Shown here one piece after another: positions 8,565 to 18,590 of a stretch of 19,699 bases of DNA; position 1 is the stretch's first letter, and every line of letters begins with the position of its first letter. Origin of the DNA: Gymnopilus junonius (taxonomy: Eukaryota > Basidiomycota > Agaricomycetes > Agaricales > Galerinaceae); contig JADNYJ010000583.1 of the NCBI GenBank assembly GCA_015501075.1, positions 1-19,699 of the forward strand. Reading direction: 5' to 3'. Under the pieces are notes generated by a model, which was given only the letters and a program-made list of their open reading frames with translations, ran no database searches and was not told where the DNA came from. A program made the translations under genes and the position numbers.

Positions 8565-10057
8565 ATGCATCCTTGTACGTATTTTCTCTGTGGCTTTCTT
8601 TTCTTCCTCTAACATTTCGATATTTTAGCCCAAACTGCTTCATCTTCTCGGATTCCTCCCACTCCGCCGTCAGATGACGGCCTTTCTGGTCCGAGTAAAA
8701 CCTCTGATCGGCGTGCTGTTGTTGAAGGAACGGATTCGGAATCTATCTCGGATTTCACTGATGCCCGGTCCCTGGCTCGTTCTCGACAAGGTGTATCTGG
8801 CACGCATGGGACGACTACCGACATTTCTGATTCCTCGCATGCATCCTCTTCGTTGGCGCCACGAGTCTCGGGGTGCTATCATCTGGAGGGTTATCGGCCG
8901 CATCGGGGGTTCTATATCGACCGCCAATGGCACTCGTGGAAAGCATCCCAAAACACGAAAACGTGAAGAGCAGGAGTCTGCTGTAGTCACGTACGAAGAT
9001 GGCGTAAAGCTGACTCTTCGTCGCGTTGATATGCAAGTTAGCTGTCCTCGGTGTTCGGCCTCTTATAAAGATATTGGATCTGCAATTGTAAGTCCTATTT
9101 TCTATGCGATAAGAACAATACTAATGTTCTTTACAGAGGCATGTACATAAAGATCGGTGCAAGGAGGCGACTAAACAGGCTCAAGCCCAACGTTTAGCTG
9201 CGCCAGCAACAGCACCAGCACTAGCATCAACACCAGCGTCAGCGCCAGCAACAGCAGCAAGGCCGCCACGCACAGCACCAGCACCAGCACCAGCATCAAC
9301 ACCGGCATCAGCACCAGCACCAGCACCATCAGCAAGGCCGCCACGCACAGCACCAGCACCAGTATTAGCACCGGCGCCAGCACCAGCAGCAAGGCCGCCA
9401 CGCACAGCACCAGCACCAGCATCAACACCAGCATCAGCACCAGCACCAGCAGCAAGGCAGCCACGCACAACACCAACACCAGCACCAGCGCCAGTGCCAC
9501 AGGTGCCGTTGCGAGGTCCATCCACGTCCGTGGGTTCAGTAACGGCAGGGTCGTCCTCAATAACGCGAGATACATCTGTAGCCCCGTCGAGTTCACCAGC
9601 GGAAGCCGCACGTCGGAGACAGAATCTTTCGAGGCGGTCGTCTACCCAGACCCCTAGTGGGACCCCTAGGCCATTTTTGTTGCCTCCGACACCGCGCCCG
9701 CAGGTTATGACGCCGTCGTTCAATTCCAACGCCTCTGCTGGGTCTTCTTTACGCCCACAACCCTCTTCACGACCAGCTGGTGCTCCCAAACATACTCCAC
9801 CCTCTCGTCCCTCACCTTTAGGTACTCCTGCTGCTCCTCAGACAGCGGTTGTACCCAAACCTACTTCGAGACGTGCTGTGGCACCTCAGTTGGTTCCTCC
9901 GCCTAGAACGATAGTTTTTTCGTCTAGGATTCCTGCTCCTGATTCGGATGCATTACCGTCTTCGGATGGCGACGACATGGACCAACCGGAGCATATCAAG
10001 GCAGAGTATATGGATAACGAGATTCGCGTTCCAGCTGACTATCATGGAGAAGTATAG
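8565..10057 (+). CDS. C2H2-like zinc-finger protein with Ala/Pro-rich region (frameshifted)
   Basis: A ten-base first exon, 8565-8574, starts with ATG at 8565. An intron at 8575-8628 (GTACGT...TTTTAG) follows, then exon 8629-9087, an intron at 9088-9136 (GTAAGT...TTACAG) and exon 9137-10057 ending in TAG. The N-terminus (MHPSQTASSSRIPPTPPSDD) is disordered. Its frame stops at 8964-8966, while the next frame carries KREEQESAVVTYEDGVKLTL and a zinc-finger-like CPRC...HVHKDRC split by the second intron. Dropping one A from the AAAA run at 8958-8961 would join them, so this is a frameshift or a sequencing error. A low-complexity Ala/Pro/Thr stretch (about 9180-9500) follows, with four ARPPRTAP-type repeats, then a Ser/Pro/Arg-rich part and an acidic tail. 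Only 8 bp separate the stop from the helicase ATG. The gene may be the N-terminal half of that protein, split by a one-base loss near 10050. Function is unknown; nucleic-acid binding is inferred. Confidence 0.6.
9180..9500. repeat. GC-rich imperfect repeat encoding Ala/Pro-rich peptide
   Basis: CAGCACCAG-type triplets alternate with four copies of an AAGGC(C/A)GCCACGCAC box at 9259, 9334, 9391 and 9454. Spacings are 75, 57 and 63 bp, all multiples of three, so the plus-strand coding frame is kept. A minus-strand frame also stays open across it, but its Val/Leu or Gly/Ala translation is a shadow. Confidence 0.7.
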
Positions 10058-10065
10058 ACGAGGAT

Positions 10066-13000
10066 ATGATTACGGATATCGAGGCTACCGAGTTTGAGAG
10101 ATGCCAGCCCCCGCCGTTTAATCCATCCGACTACATATGCCTCCCTGATGCCTCGACCATCACCGCTCACAAAGCCGTCAACCTGCAGGCGTTAGGCCTT
10201 GTCGTCAACAAGACGTTCAAGATCGTCATTTGCCTTCATTGCCACAGAGCCCCTGACATTGAAACCATCGTCGCTCATGTCAAAGAGCATCTACCCAAAC
10301 CCATTGCGATCCCCGCCAACCTCTCCGAGCTTTTGATCACAACCTTTGGCGTTGTCCCTCTAAGGCTCGTACGATACTTCAGCTCGCCTATTCCGCCCGT
10401 TTTTGGCGTCAATGTGTACAGGGATCCTTATGTGTTTTGCAAAACGTGTAACCGCGGTTATGCCAATTTGAGTATCCTCAGAGGCCATCAGTCGAATGCG
10501 GGGCGGTGCCACAATCCTCGAAAGGAGAGGAGATACTACATGTCCTATGCTCAAAGTCTTACATTTACTTCGCATCACCGTTATTTCCCGGTGGATATCA
10601 CCCGCCTCCAGCGTCGGACCGAGGCGCAGCCCGACTATGTGGCTGTATTTACGGTCACTCATCCTCCTGCTGTCGACTTTTCTGCATTACCCTTACAGGA
10701 TGTAGAAGATGAATTGAACTTGAATCAGTTCATGTTCCGAGAAGGATGGAACAGCTATACCCGCGACAAATTAGCATCCGATATTATCGAGTCCAGCAGA
10801 GCTGCATTGAAGGAGGAGACTTGGGGTTTTGCCTCGTTGAAAGCAGCGACGCGCTACCTAGGCAAAATTCAAGGCCTTATCAACCAACATTACTCATTTG
10901 GACTGTTGACGCAAATTGGTGATATATGTCCAATGTAAGTCTTCTCCGTCTTGTAAATTATATTCAAAGCTGACTGTTTTTCTACAGGAAAGAGTCGCAT
11001 TTTCAATTCAACCACCTGCAACCTGGCAGTGTGGAAAAATATGCCAGGACTCTTCACCGCCTCGTGTTTAACGTCCTCCGCAGCCTTCGCCCCGACTGGA
11101 ACAACCCAGTTACCTACCCCCCTCTTGGCACACCTCAACGTGAAAAGTTTGATGCTCTCTTCACGGCTCTTCAAGGTGAAGATATCGCTGCTATCGACCA
11201 AGCCTTTGAGCTTGTCTGTTACACCCTGTTTGCTCTTTACCGCTATCAATACCCCGAGACGAAGCCGTTGCACAGATGGTTTTCAACCGTCAATTCTTTC
11301 CTGGTATATTCATCTTTCATGCCTGATGGATCCATCATGCCTGCGTCGAGGATTACCCAGACCATCGCCTATCTAATGTACGCCGATCGGTCTGCGATGT
11401 TCATCAAAACTTTGCAAATTTCTGATCAAGAGAATATCTCGACATTCGAGTATGTTATTTGATTTCGATTTCTTATTTCAAACTGATTTTGATTTATCAT
11501 CAGAGCATTCAAACGTGTACAGAGTTATCTTCAAGACCGACAAGAGACGCCTATGGCGTATTTATACAACACCTGTTGCCTTCTCGCCACCGTCCGTTCT
11601 GAGGAAGTCAGCCCCCCCTCTTTTACTTTTACTGACGCATTTGGGCGTCAAGTGTCGTACAAGGGCGATCTCATCAGCTTGGATGCCGTCAAGAGAATGC
11701 ATGATGGCGAGCTTGTGGGCTTTTGGAATTATGTCCAGGAGAATTTGTTTTTTGGGGAGGAAATTCCGCCTGAACTCGTCCCTCAGTATGAAATGGAGAA
11801 ACTTGTGGATAATCTCTCCAATATGTCCCCAGGTTATTCGTTCATCGACGATCTCCGCAACCCATTTCAAAAATACTGCACAGCCTATGGCAATTGGCTC
11901 TTTTCTCGACCTGCTCGAGCGGAAAAGTATGGGTTTGTTCATGATGGCAAGATCGCCCTCATTTCCGATGCGTGTATGGGCTGGTTAGAGCACGCGGAGC
12001 ACGCCCGTAATATCGCATTGCCTCAAGCGTCGACCTCCGCTGGACCTACTGAGAGGGCGACAGAGTTTGCTAGAGCCCAATACCGTAACGTGACGGGCTC
12101 TCTTCGCAATCTCCGGATACTCTTTCACAACCTGTGTAGAGTTTCGACTCAAGACAAGACGAGCCATACCAAGATGAAGGACCTCAATATTCCCCATCCG
12201 CCTACGAGGGAATGGGCTCATGTGCTCATCTTCCTCCTCGTCGTCATCCGCCCTTTTGAGGACTTTATCGTTGGCCGACTGCTTGATGATGAAGCTGTCC
12301 AGCGATATCGCTACCAGCTCTGGCCGATGATTCGAAAAGCCAATGACTGCCGACAAATATCGCGAGCTCATGGGCAAGGTCACCAAGAAGTACATTGGCA
12401 TAGGCCTCACGCCCAAGATATGGCGAAGTCTTGTCACATATTTCTGCAAATATCTCACCGAACCGCAAGCTTTTGAGCTTCACAAGCAGTACTTTGTCGA
12501 TTCCGCCATGATGCACTCTTCTGCCATGGCTGATGCAGTTTATGGGCGCCACACTGGCGAAGAAACTCGTGCCAATTCTCGTGTTCAAAAGGGTGTATAC
12601 AGGTCTCTATGGATTGGCAGAAGCACGTCAATATAGGCCAAGACCGCCCGCTCAAGATCGCTGGTATTACTGATGATCCCTTAGAGCTTGCGACCGCCGA
12701 CCTTCAGCGTAAGTTTTTTTTTTTTTTTCCGTCTCTGATTATTGTATCATTGACTTACACATATCGCCATCCAGCGTCTTTGGCGGAGCTTATTCCAGCT
12801 CTTGTCAACAAGATATCTCGTCAGGTTACCATCAACATCGGAACTGCTCTTGAAGACAAGGTTCGGGAGACTGTCCTGAATTCAATGGCTCAGGTCGTGG
12901 CCAATGCTTTGCCGTCAACGTCTCAATCGTCGCGCCCCGACGCTGTTTCTGACATTCAAGTACCTCCTTCTCGCCTCTCTGATCTCCGCCGATTCTTGTG

Positions 13001-14184
13001 TCGGAGTGACGCTTCTTTCAGTTGCCCAGAGCAAGCTATTCTCCTGGAGCTCATGATCCGTGGAGAGCAGAGCGTGTTGGGCATCCTTGGCACTGGCACT
13101 GGCAAGACCACCGCCGTCATGCTCTATGCCAAGATGTACAGCAGAGGCAAAACTACCCTCGTCGTGCTTCCGCTATCAGGTCTTCATGCGGACTTGGATC
13201 GACGAGCTCGCTCCTTTGGCATCAGCATTAGTCGCTGGCGTCGAGATGGCAAGTACAATTCGGAGGCCGCCATTATATATGTATCTATCGAAGACGTTGC
13301 TAATGACGAGTTCAAACCGTAAGTTTTATTTCATTTCAATAGAAGCAGCCCTTTTTTCAACTTGATTATAGATGGTTTCGTGATATGGAACATGGAGGTC
13401 GCCTGGCGATTATCGTCTTTGACGAGATTCACAAAGTTATTACCGATCAAGACTATCGAGAACCTTTCAAGAAATTCTGGGTTCTCAATCTCGTTAATAC
13501 CATCATCGTCGGCCTCACAGGCACCCTCCCTCCTCAGCTCTTGCCTCGATTTACCGAGCTCACAAAGACTCATTGGCGTATCATCCGCACGCCGTCCGTC
13601 CGCCGCGAGCTTTGCTACGAAATTAAAAGAGTTGGTCGCAGTGAAATGTTTGATGCTATTGCCCAGCACGCATCACGTCTGGTTGCTGGGTATTCATCTA
13701 CTCAGCGATGCATAATTTTTTGCCGCACTCAATCAATTGCTTGCCAAATCGCAACAACCCTCCATCTTGATGCGTATACGGCGGATGTCGACCCAGACAT
13801 CAGGGCCAAAATTATGGAAGCATGGATCAGCGGTCGCAACAAGGTCATGGTGTCGACTAGCATTTTGGGTTGTGGATTGGATATCAAAGGGATTCGCAAC
13901 GTTATCCATGTTGACGTTGCGTATAACATGCTCGACCAACATCAGCAAGAGTCTCGCGGAGGGAGAGATGGTTTACCGTGTACGGTCACCACCTATGTTC
14001 CTCAGACAGAAAGTCTGTACCTTTGTCGATCCTGCTAAGAATTTGGGACGACTGAGCTCTACAACTGGACATTGGAGCAAGGCCAGTGCCATAGGCTGAT
14101 CCCAGTCTGTATCTTGACGGCATTGCGACGTCATGTACTCTTCTTCCAGGATGCATTCCTTGGTTCCATGTGCGGCGAAGATGA
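10066..14184 (+). pseudogene. OrsD/DUF3505-like + RecQ-type helicase (TLH-like), multiply disrupted
   Basis: Exons are 10066-10934, 10988-11449, 11504-12708 (two frame changes inside), 12775-13318 and 13372 onward. All four introns are GT...AG and in phase. The N-terminal part has two Cys/His fingers typical of OrsD/DUF3505: C56-x2-C59...H71-x3-H75, and C125-x2-C128...H141 after SSPIPPVFGVNVYRD. The C-terminal part is an SF2 RecQ-like helicase: Walker A GTGTGKTT (13089-13112), a LVVLPLSGLHADLD motif, DEIH (13421-13432), GLTGTLPP, CIIFCRTQSIACQ, MVSTSILGCGLDIKGIRNVI and QESRGGRDG (13946-13972). An N-terminal OrsD-like domain with a RecQ core is typical of the multi-copy telomere-linked helicases of fungi, thought to unwind DNA 3' to 5'. 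The frame breaks at about 12335-12338 and about 12600. TAA at 14036-14038 ends the longest frame. Beyond it a Cys-containing tail (WTLEQGQCHRLIP, then LYLDGIATSC) continues in two frames to TGA at 14182-14184. This is probably a decayed copy. Confidence 0.75.
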
Positions 14185-14332
14185 GCACCGACCTCCAAGG
14201 TGCAGCCTGCTTATATTGAAGATTATTATACATCTTCATCGCCTACGATTAATGCGCAAGTTGAATTTATAAAACATCATGCATCTTCTGACTTTTATTT
14301 CATATAGTACTTTTCCATCTACCCCGACCGCG

Positions 14333-15524
14333 ATGGCTGGTGATCTGTAAGTCGTCACCGCATCCCCGCTAACACATTTATATATTACTTTCTATAGTTC
14401 TTTTACAGGTTCTTCATTTATTTCTTCTTCGTATCCTGAATCTACTCCTGCCATGTAAGTCTCGACCATAGCCATTTGATTTTCTGGTAGCTGATGCCAT
14501 CGCCTGTTATCAGCGCTGCCCGTCCGTCTGGTCTAGAAAAACGCAAGAACGATGATGATACAGAGTTCAGTCGGGGCAAGCGATCTCGTGTTGACACATC
14601 AAGCCCGTCCCTTCCTGACGATCTCGAAACCCGAGTCGTTTCTCGCAAATTGCCCAACGGCACTACTACACAGTTTATGCATATGGTTTCTCGCTCCTCC
14701 TCTGGAGCTTCTTTTACAAAAACACATCCATCCCATCGTCCTAGCCTGGCCTCTGATCATACACGCACGCCCAATCCGCCTGTCACTTCTCATCGTCCTC
14801 CGATATCCTCGTCATCTGATCGTCCTCCGATCTTCCATCCCTCTGTGCCAGTTGCTCCGCCTGGTCCCTCCACCCACCAGCTGGTATACTTGCAAGGATC
14901 GACAAAGCCACTGCCATGATCACGGTTGACCCTTGGGATACAGAGATTGTTGAGCCCATCCACGAGGCGTTTAAAGCTCTCGAGGGCCATTGCATCCTTT
15001 GTCTCCTTAACAGCAAACCACTTTGGACGACTCACAAAAACGACAGCTGTCCTGACAGAGTAGGCGTCGCCATGCATGATGGTGCATATACTAACTTCCG
15101 GCGGTATATGCAAAACAACATGCCGACCGGTTGGTGTTGGTCATGTGTCTGCCCCAAGGTTAGTCGCCCCCCGCTCATATCAAGATTATGTATTTCTTAT
15201 CATCTTTGCTAGGCCGACTTTAGACATAAAGTTTTCCGAGGCAGCAGATGCGTCGATGAAGGTCATTTGTTAGTCCTTGGCTACGTCTATGCCACCAACG
15301 ACCAACACGCTTTCGACGGGTACCCATATCCTCCAGAGAACGTGGAAGAAATTCGAGAACTTGCAAAGAAAGGTAAATATGACCTTGTAGCAAACTGGAT
15401 GATATGCCGTGTATCGGACAGCAAGTACAAGGGCAAAATGTACCTCAACATTCACCGCCTTTTTCTCTGGATTATGAAGGAGATCGTCGTACTGAAGTCC
15501 TTGGCGGATATGCCTATGTTGTAA
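14333..15524 (+). CDS. Cys-rich putative zinc-binding protein next to the helicase (frameshifted)
   Basis: Exons are 14333-14346, 14398-14454, 14514-15158 and 15213-15524. Introns are 14347-14397, 14455-14513 (the nearer TAG acceptor at 14490 would give an immediate stop) and 15159-15212. The product begins MAGDLSFTGSSFISSSYPES. It has a basic/acidic stretch (LEKRKNDDDTEFSRGKRSRV) that could be a nuclear-localisation signal, then a long Ser/Pro/His-rich region. The frame stops at TGA 14917-14919, while the overlapping frame from ATG 14916 carries the ordered part: GHCILCLL, HKNDSCPDRV, GWCWSCVCPK and, after the last intron, GSRCVDEGHLLVLGYVY. Inserting one base before 14916 would fuse them. 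The spaced Cys/His pattern suggests zinc binding and resembles the Cys-rich tail of basidiomycete TLH-type helicases (from memory). It could be a separate partner gene or the detached C-terminus of the helicase. Confidence 0.55.
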
Positions 15525-15554
15525 TTTACATGTCTTTATTTTATTCATGAAGAG

Positions 15555-15902
15555 CGTCGCCCGTATATTCCGTTTTGGGAAGATGTCGCCTGTAAATTCC
15601 GTTTTGGGAAGATGTCGCCGGTATATTCCGTTTTGGGAAAATGTCGCCGGTATATTCCGTTTTGGGAAAATGTCGCCTGTATATTCCATTTTGGGAAAAT
15701 GTCGCCGGTATATTCCGTTTTGGGACAATGTCGCCTGTATATTCCATTTTGGGAAAATGTCGCCGGTATATTCCGTTTTGGGAAAATGTCGCCTGTATAT
15801 TCCATTTTGGGAAAATGTCGCCGGTATATTCCGTTTTGGGAAAATGTCGCCCGACTACACTATTTTGGGACAATGTCGCGTCCGTTTTGGAAAGGCATCG
15901 CT
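15555..15902. repeat. 29-bp tandem array A (11 units plus a degenerate one)
   Basis: TGTCGC-type boxes start at 15555 and then every 29 bp to 15874 without a slip. Two unit types alternate from about unit 4: one with CCGGTATATTCCG and one with CCTGTATATTCCA, so a 58-bp higher-order repeat is visible between 15642 and 15844. The rest of the unit, TTTTGGGAAAA, is nearly invariant. The first, eleventh and last units are divergent. Because 29 is not a multiple of three and the unit has no stop in any frame, open frames run through it in all phases on both strands; I reject these as genes. The array ends 70 bp before the JmjC-like start codon and begins 31 bp after the stop of the Cys-rich gene. 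Confidence 0.95.
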
Positions 15903-15972
15903 TGTCCATCCAATTATAGATTCTTTCTCTTCTTTCTCTCCAACCTCCACCTTTCATACCCCACACACGCTC

Positions 15973-18505
15973 ATGGCCCCCAAATCGTCCAGAGGTCAAA
16001 GGTGTGAGATATTCTCGTATGTATTATTAATACTGATTTAAATTTTTTAAAGAGGTGGACGAGGGAGTAGAGGCGGGAGAGGCGGTAAGGGCAAGTCGAC
16101 TAGAGGGTGAGTTCACTTTCTAGTTTTTCCTTCCGACGTTGACGTTCAATATACAGAAAGAAAAAAGGTGCCTCTTGGCTCCTCATTATCTCATTTTCGC
16201 ATTGAATCTTTGGAGACAGAAGTATGGGATCCCAAACAAACGTGAGTATATGCGGCTTTATCTTTCAAATCTTAATTCTGTATTCATTTGGTACATAGTG
16301 TCTTTGCGTTTACGCTTCTCGAGAAGAAACCAGACAGAGGTCCTATACCCCAGCCTATACCCTCGACGAGTGAAGCAGGACCGTCTCACAGGAATATAAT
16401 CAACGTCGACTCTGATGATGAGCGTCCGTATCTTTCTCGATTATATGGCTATTCAAGTGACGCAGAGGCATCAGAGAAATCTTCTCTACGTGAAGATGTA
16501 GGTCCCTTTCTTTTAAATTTCCATTTATTCAACGCGTTGCAGGAATTTGAAACCTTTGTCGGAACCCGACAGGTCAGTCATTCTCTCTCGAATAATTTCT
16601 CTTTCTCAATCGTCGCAGCCGTTGTATGAGCAACTTGTGGCGAGTCTGTTCCCATTATGACATTATTTTTTATTGAATATATGCGCTATAGAACCAACCT
16701 CGACAGCCAGAGGATCTTGTACGAGGAAATCGGCTAGCGGCGATTGAGGTGAGTGACGATTTATTGTTTGAATTATTCCTGCCGTTCACTATATTATACA
16801 GCGCGTCAAATGGAACGAACTCGTCACACGCGCCAACGCGCATGATACTCTCCCCGTCGCAACTTGGTCCAGAGGATTCACCACACCTGTTCCCAACAAG
16901 ACCCGACCCCATGTACTCACTATGCTGGACGCCATCAGAAATACGACTTTTCTACCGTTTGAAGCTTCTCAAATTGAAGGTGTACAGCGACTGGACGAAG
17001 ATGTCCTTCATCCGATTGCGTTCGCCGCCCAAATTCAAGACTTGCTCTCAAACCAAACCACGGTCATCGTCGCATGTTCCAATACGCCAAAGATTTTCTT
17101 TGATATGGAGTATATTCAGGGCCAGTTCGCCATTCATCCTGACCAATTGGTCAACGTTTCAAGTATGTATACCTCTTTATATTTATGTGATCAATGACTT
17201 GACTTTTTTTCTATCAGAATGTGATTCGCATTCGACTGTGCAAATGAGTTTTAGGGAATTTTTTTGCAAGTCTCAATTGGAATGTTTTTCTATCCAAGAC
17301 CAATTTATTCGCCGTTCCGATCCGCCTCTATTTCTTGAGCGAGTATATTTTTTCACTATTATTTCCGTCGCTCATATCATCAGACAGACATCTCGATCAT
17401 GGCTATCTTTATGGCTGGGGTTCTTTTATAGTTGGACAAGGCAACCAGCCTGATTGGCCCTATGCCGCTGAACGTTTACATTCTTCACTTCAATGCTATC
17501 CAGCCACCTTCTTCCGACCCTATCATTGGAGAGAGATGGTTCCTGGATGCTCAGTGGCCATTCAAACACGCAGTGGTATTCTCATCCTGCGCGTCTTCCG
17601 ACCTCCTGATTCGACCAACATATCTGAACGCCTCACCCTTCTCGAGGCATTCACAGCCATGGAAGATACCAAAGATACCTGTCTCGTAATTGAATTGCTT
17701 CCTGGAGAGATGATGTGAGTACTATTCTGTCTATTCAAACATTCCACGCCGATTTTTTTCATGTTAGCATTTTGCCGCCTGGCGTACTCTTTGATATCTA
17801 CAGCCCCGTTCCGACTATTGCCACCACCACCTATTTCCTCAACTACCACACCTTTCATTTGACAGAGATGGCGAGAACGCGGATGAAATTCAAGTCTGAT
17901 CGGAACATGGATCGTCAGCAGGTATCCCAAGTTCTTCAAGCTACAATGATTAGGATGTTGGCCGCTCTTCCTCGCCTCAACATAGCCCGTGGGTTTATTT
18001 ATTACACCCCAAACTCCTTGCTAAATTATATCATCCTCAGCTTTGCCTATCAAAACGCTCCTCGCTCTTTCCAAACTCGTCCTCTCTCCTGCTCACTATA
18101 TCTCATCCAAGCTGATGAGTGACATGATTGACACCCAAGAAGAAATTAATTCTATGATAGAGTCCAATTCGTTGGACGCCTCAGGTTTTTTTTTTTTTTT
18201 TTTTTTTTAAGTCAAATCTCACCCCGACATCGTCTATAGAGCAAGCCACATTCCATTTCCACGCACACGAGATAGCCGCGTTCAAGATTGCGAAGCGCGT
18301 CATTGACTCTGCCGACGCCATTGGTGTTGCAGTACCGATTGTCACTCAAGAGGATGACAAACTCGTTCTCGATCTCGACTCACGCCTGCACGATTATCTG
18401 TTTTTCAATGGAAGGGGTGAAGGTACGACGGTCTCTTGGTCTCTTCCAGGAAGGCCTCTCAACGACTGTATGTGGACAAAGTTGGTGTACGGGCTTGTAA
18501 TGTAG
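15973..18505 (+). CDS. JmjC-like (cupin-fold) protein with RGG N-terminus, 13 exons
   Basis: Exons are 15973-16001, 16053-16084, 16157-16241, 16299-16497, 16543-16572, 16619-16636, 16692-16748, 16802-17162, 17218-17342, 17384-17714, 17768-17988, 18041-18184 and 18240-18505 (TAG). Every junction keeps phase except 9/10. The N-terminus is MAPKSSRGQRGGRGSRGGRG, an RNA/DNA-binding style RGG tail, followed by an acidic linker and a region around IRNTTFLPFEASQIEGVQRL. RHLDHGYLYGWGSFIVGQGN fits the JmjC HxD iron-binding motif (His codon at 17389). IILPPGVLFDIYSPVP followed by HTFHLTEMARTR fits the strand with the last ligand and the HLTE helix seen in Agaricomycete JmjC-like proteins, but Phe occupies the usual His position. 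Oxygenase activity is therefore doubtful. Around 17343 the short intron would shift the frame. Donors at 17248 or 17270, with acceptors ending at 17383 or 17387, would restore it but skip exon sequence. The family call is from motif shape only. Confidence 0.6.
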
Positions 18506-18590
18506 ATTACGCAATGAAATTTACATTTTCCCTCGTAATTAGGAAAGAGAGCGAGAGATTACAGGCTAAAAGACGACATTCTACAACCAC

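Noticed and set aside
8674..8955. First part of the plus-strand frame starting at 8674
   Set aside because: Its first ~95 codons give an improbable hydrophobic/basic mix. Another frame from the spliced ATG at 8565 gives typical disordered sequence, and the 8674 frame becomes convincing only after about 8958.
9171..9789. Long minus-strand frames with Val/Leu and Gly/Ala repeats
   Set aside because: They are antisense shadows of the Ala/Pro-coding triplet repeat. The plus strand has matching introns and a zinc-finger motif in frame.
15556..15902. CRISPR-like array
   Set aside because: Units are contiguous 29-bp repeats without unique spacers, in a eukaryotic intron-rich setting.
15270..16041. 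Overlapping open frames on both strands across the 29-bp array
   Set aside because: The unit has no stop in any phase and 29 is not a multiple of three, so every frame stays open. The translations are one repeated peptide with no independent coding signal.
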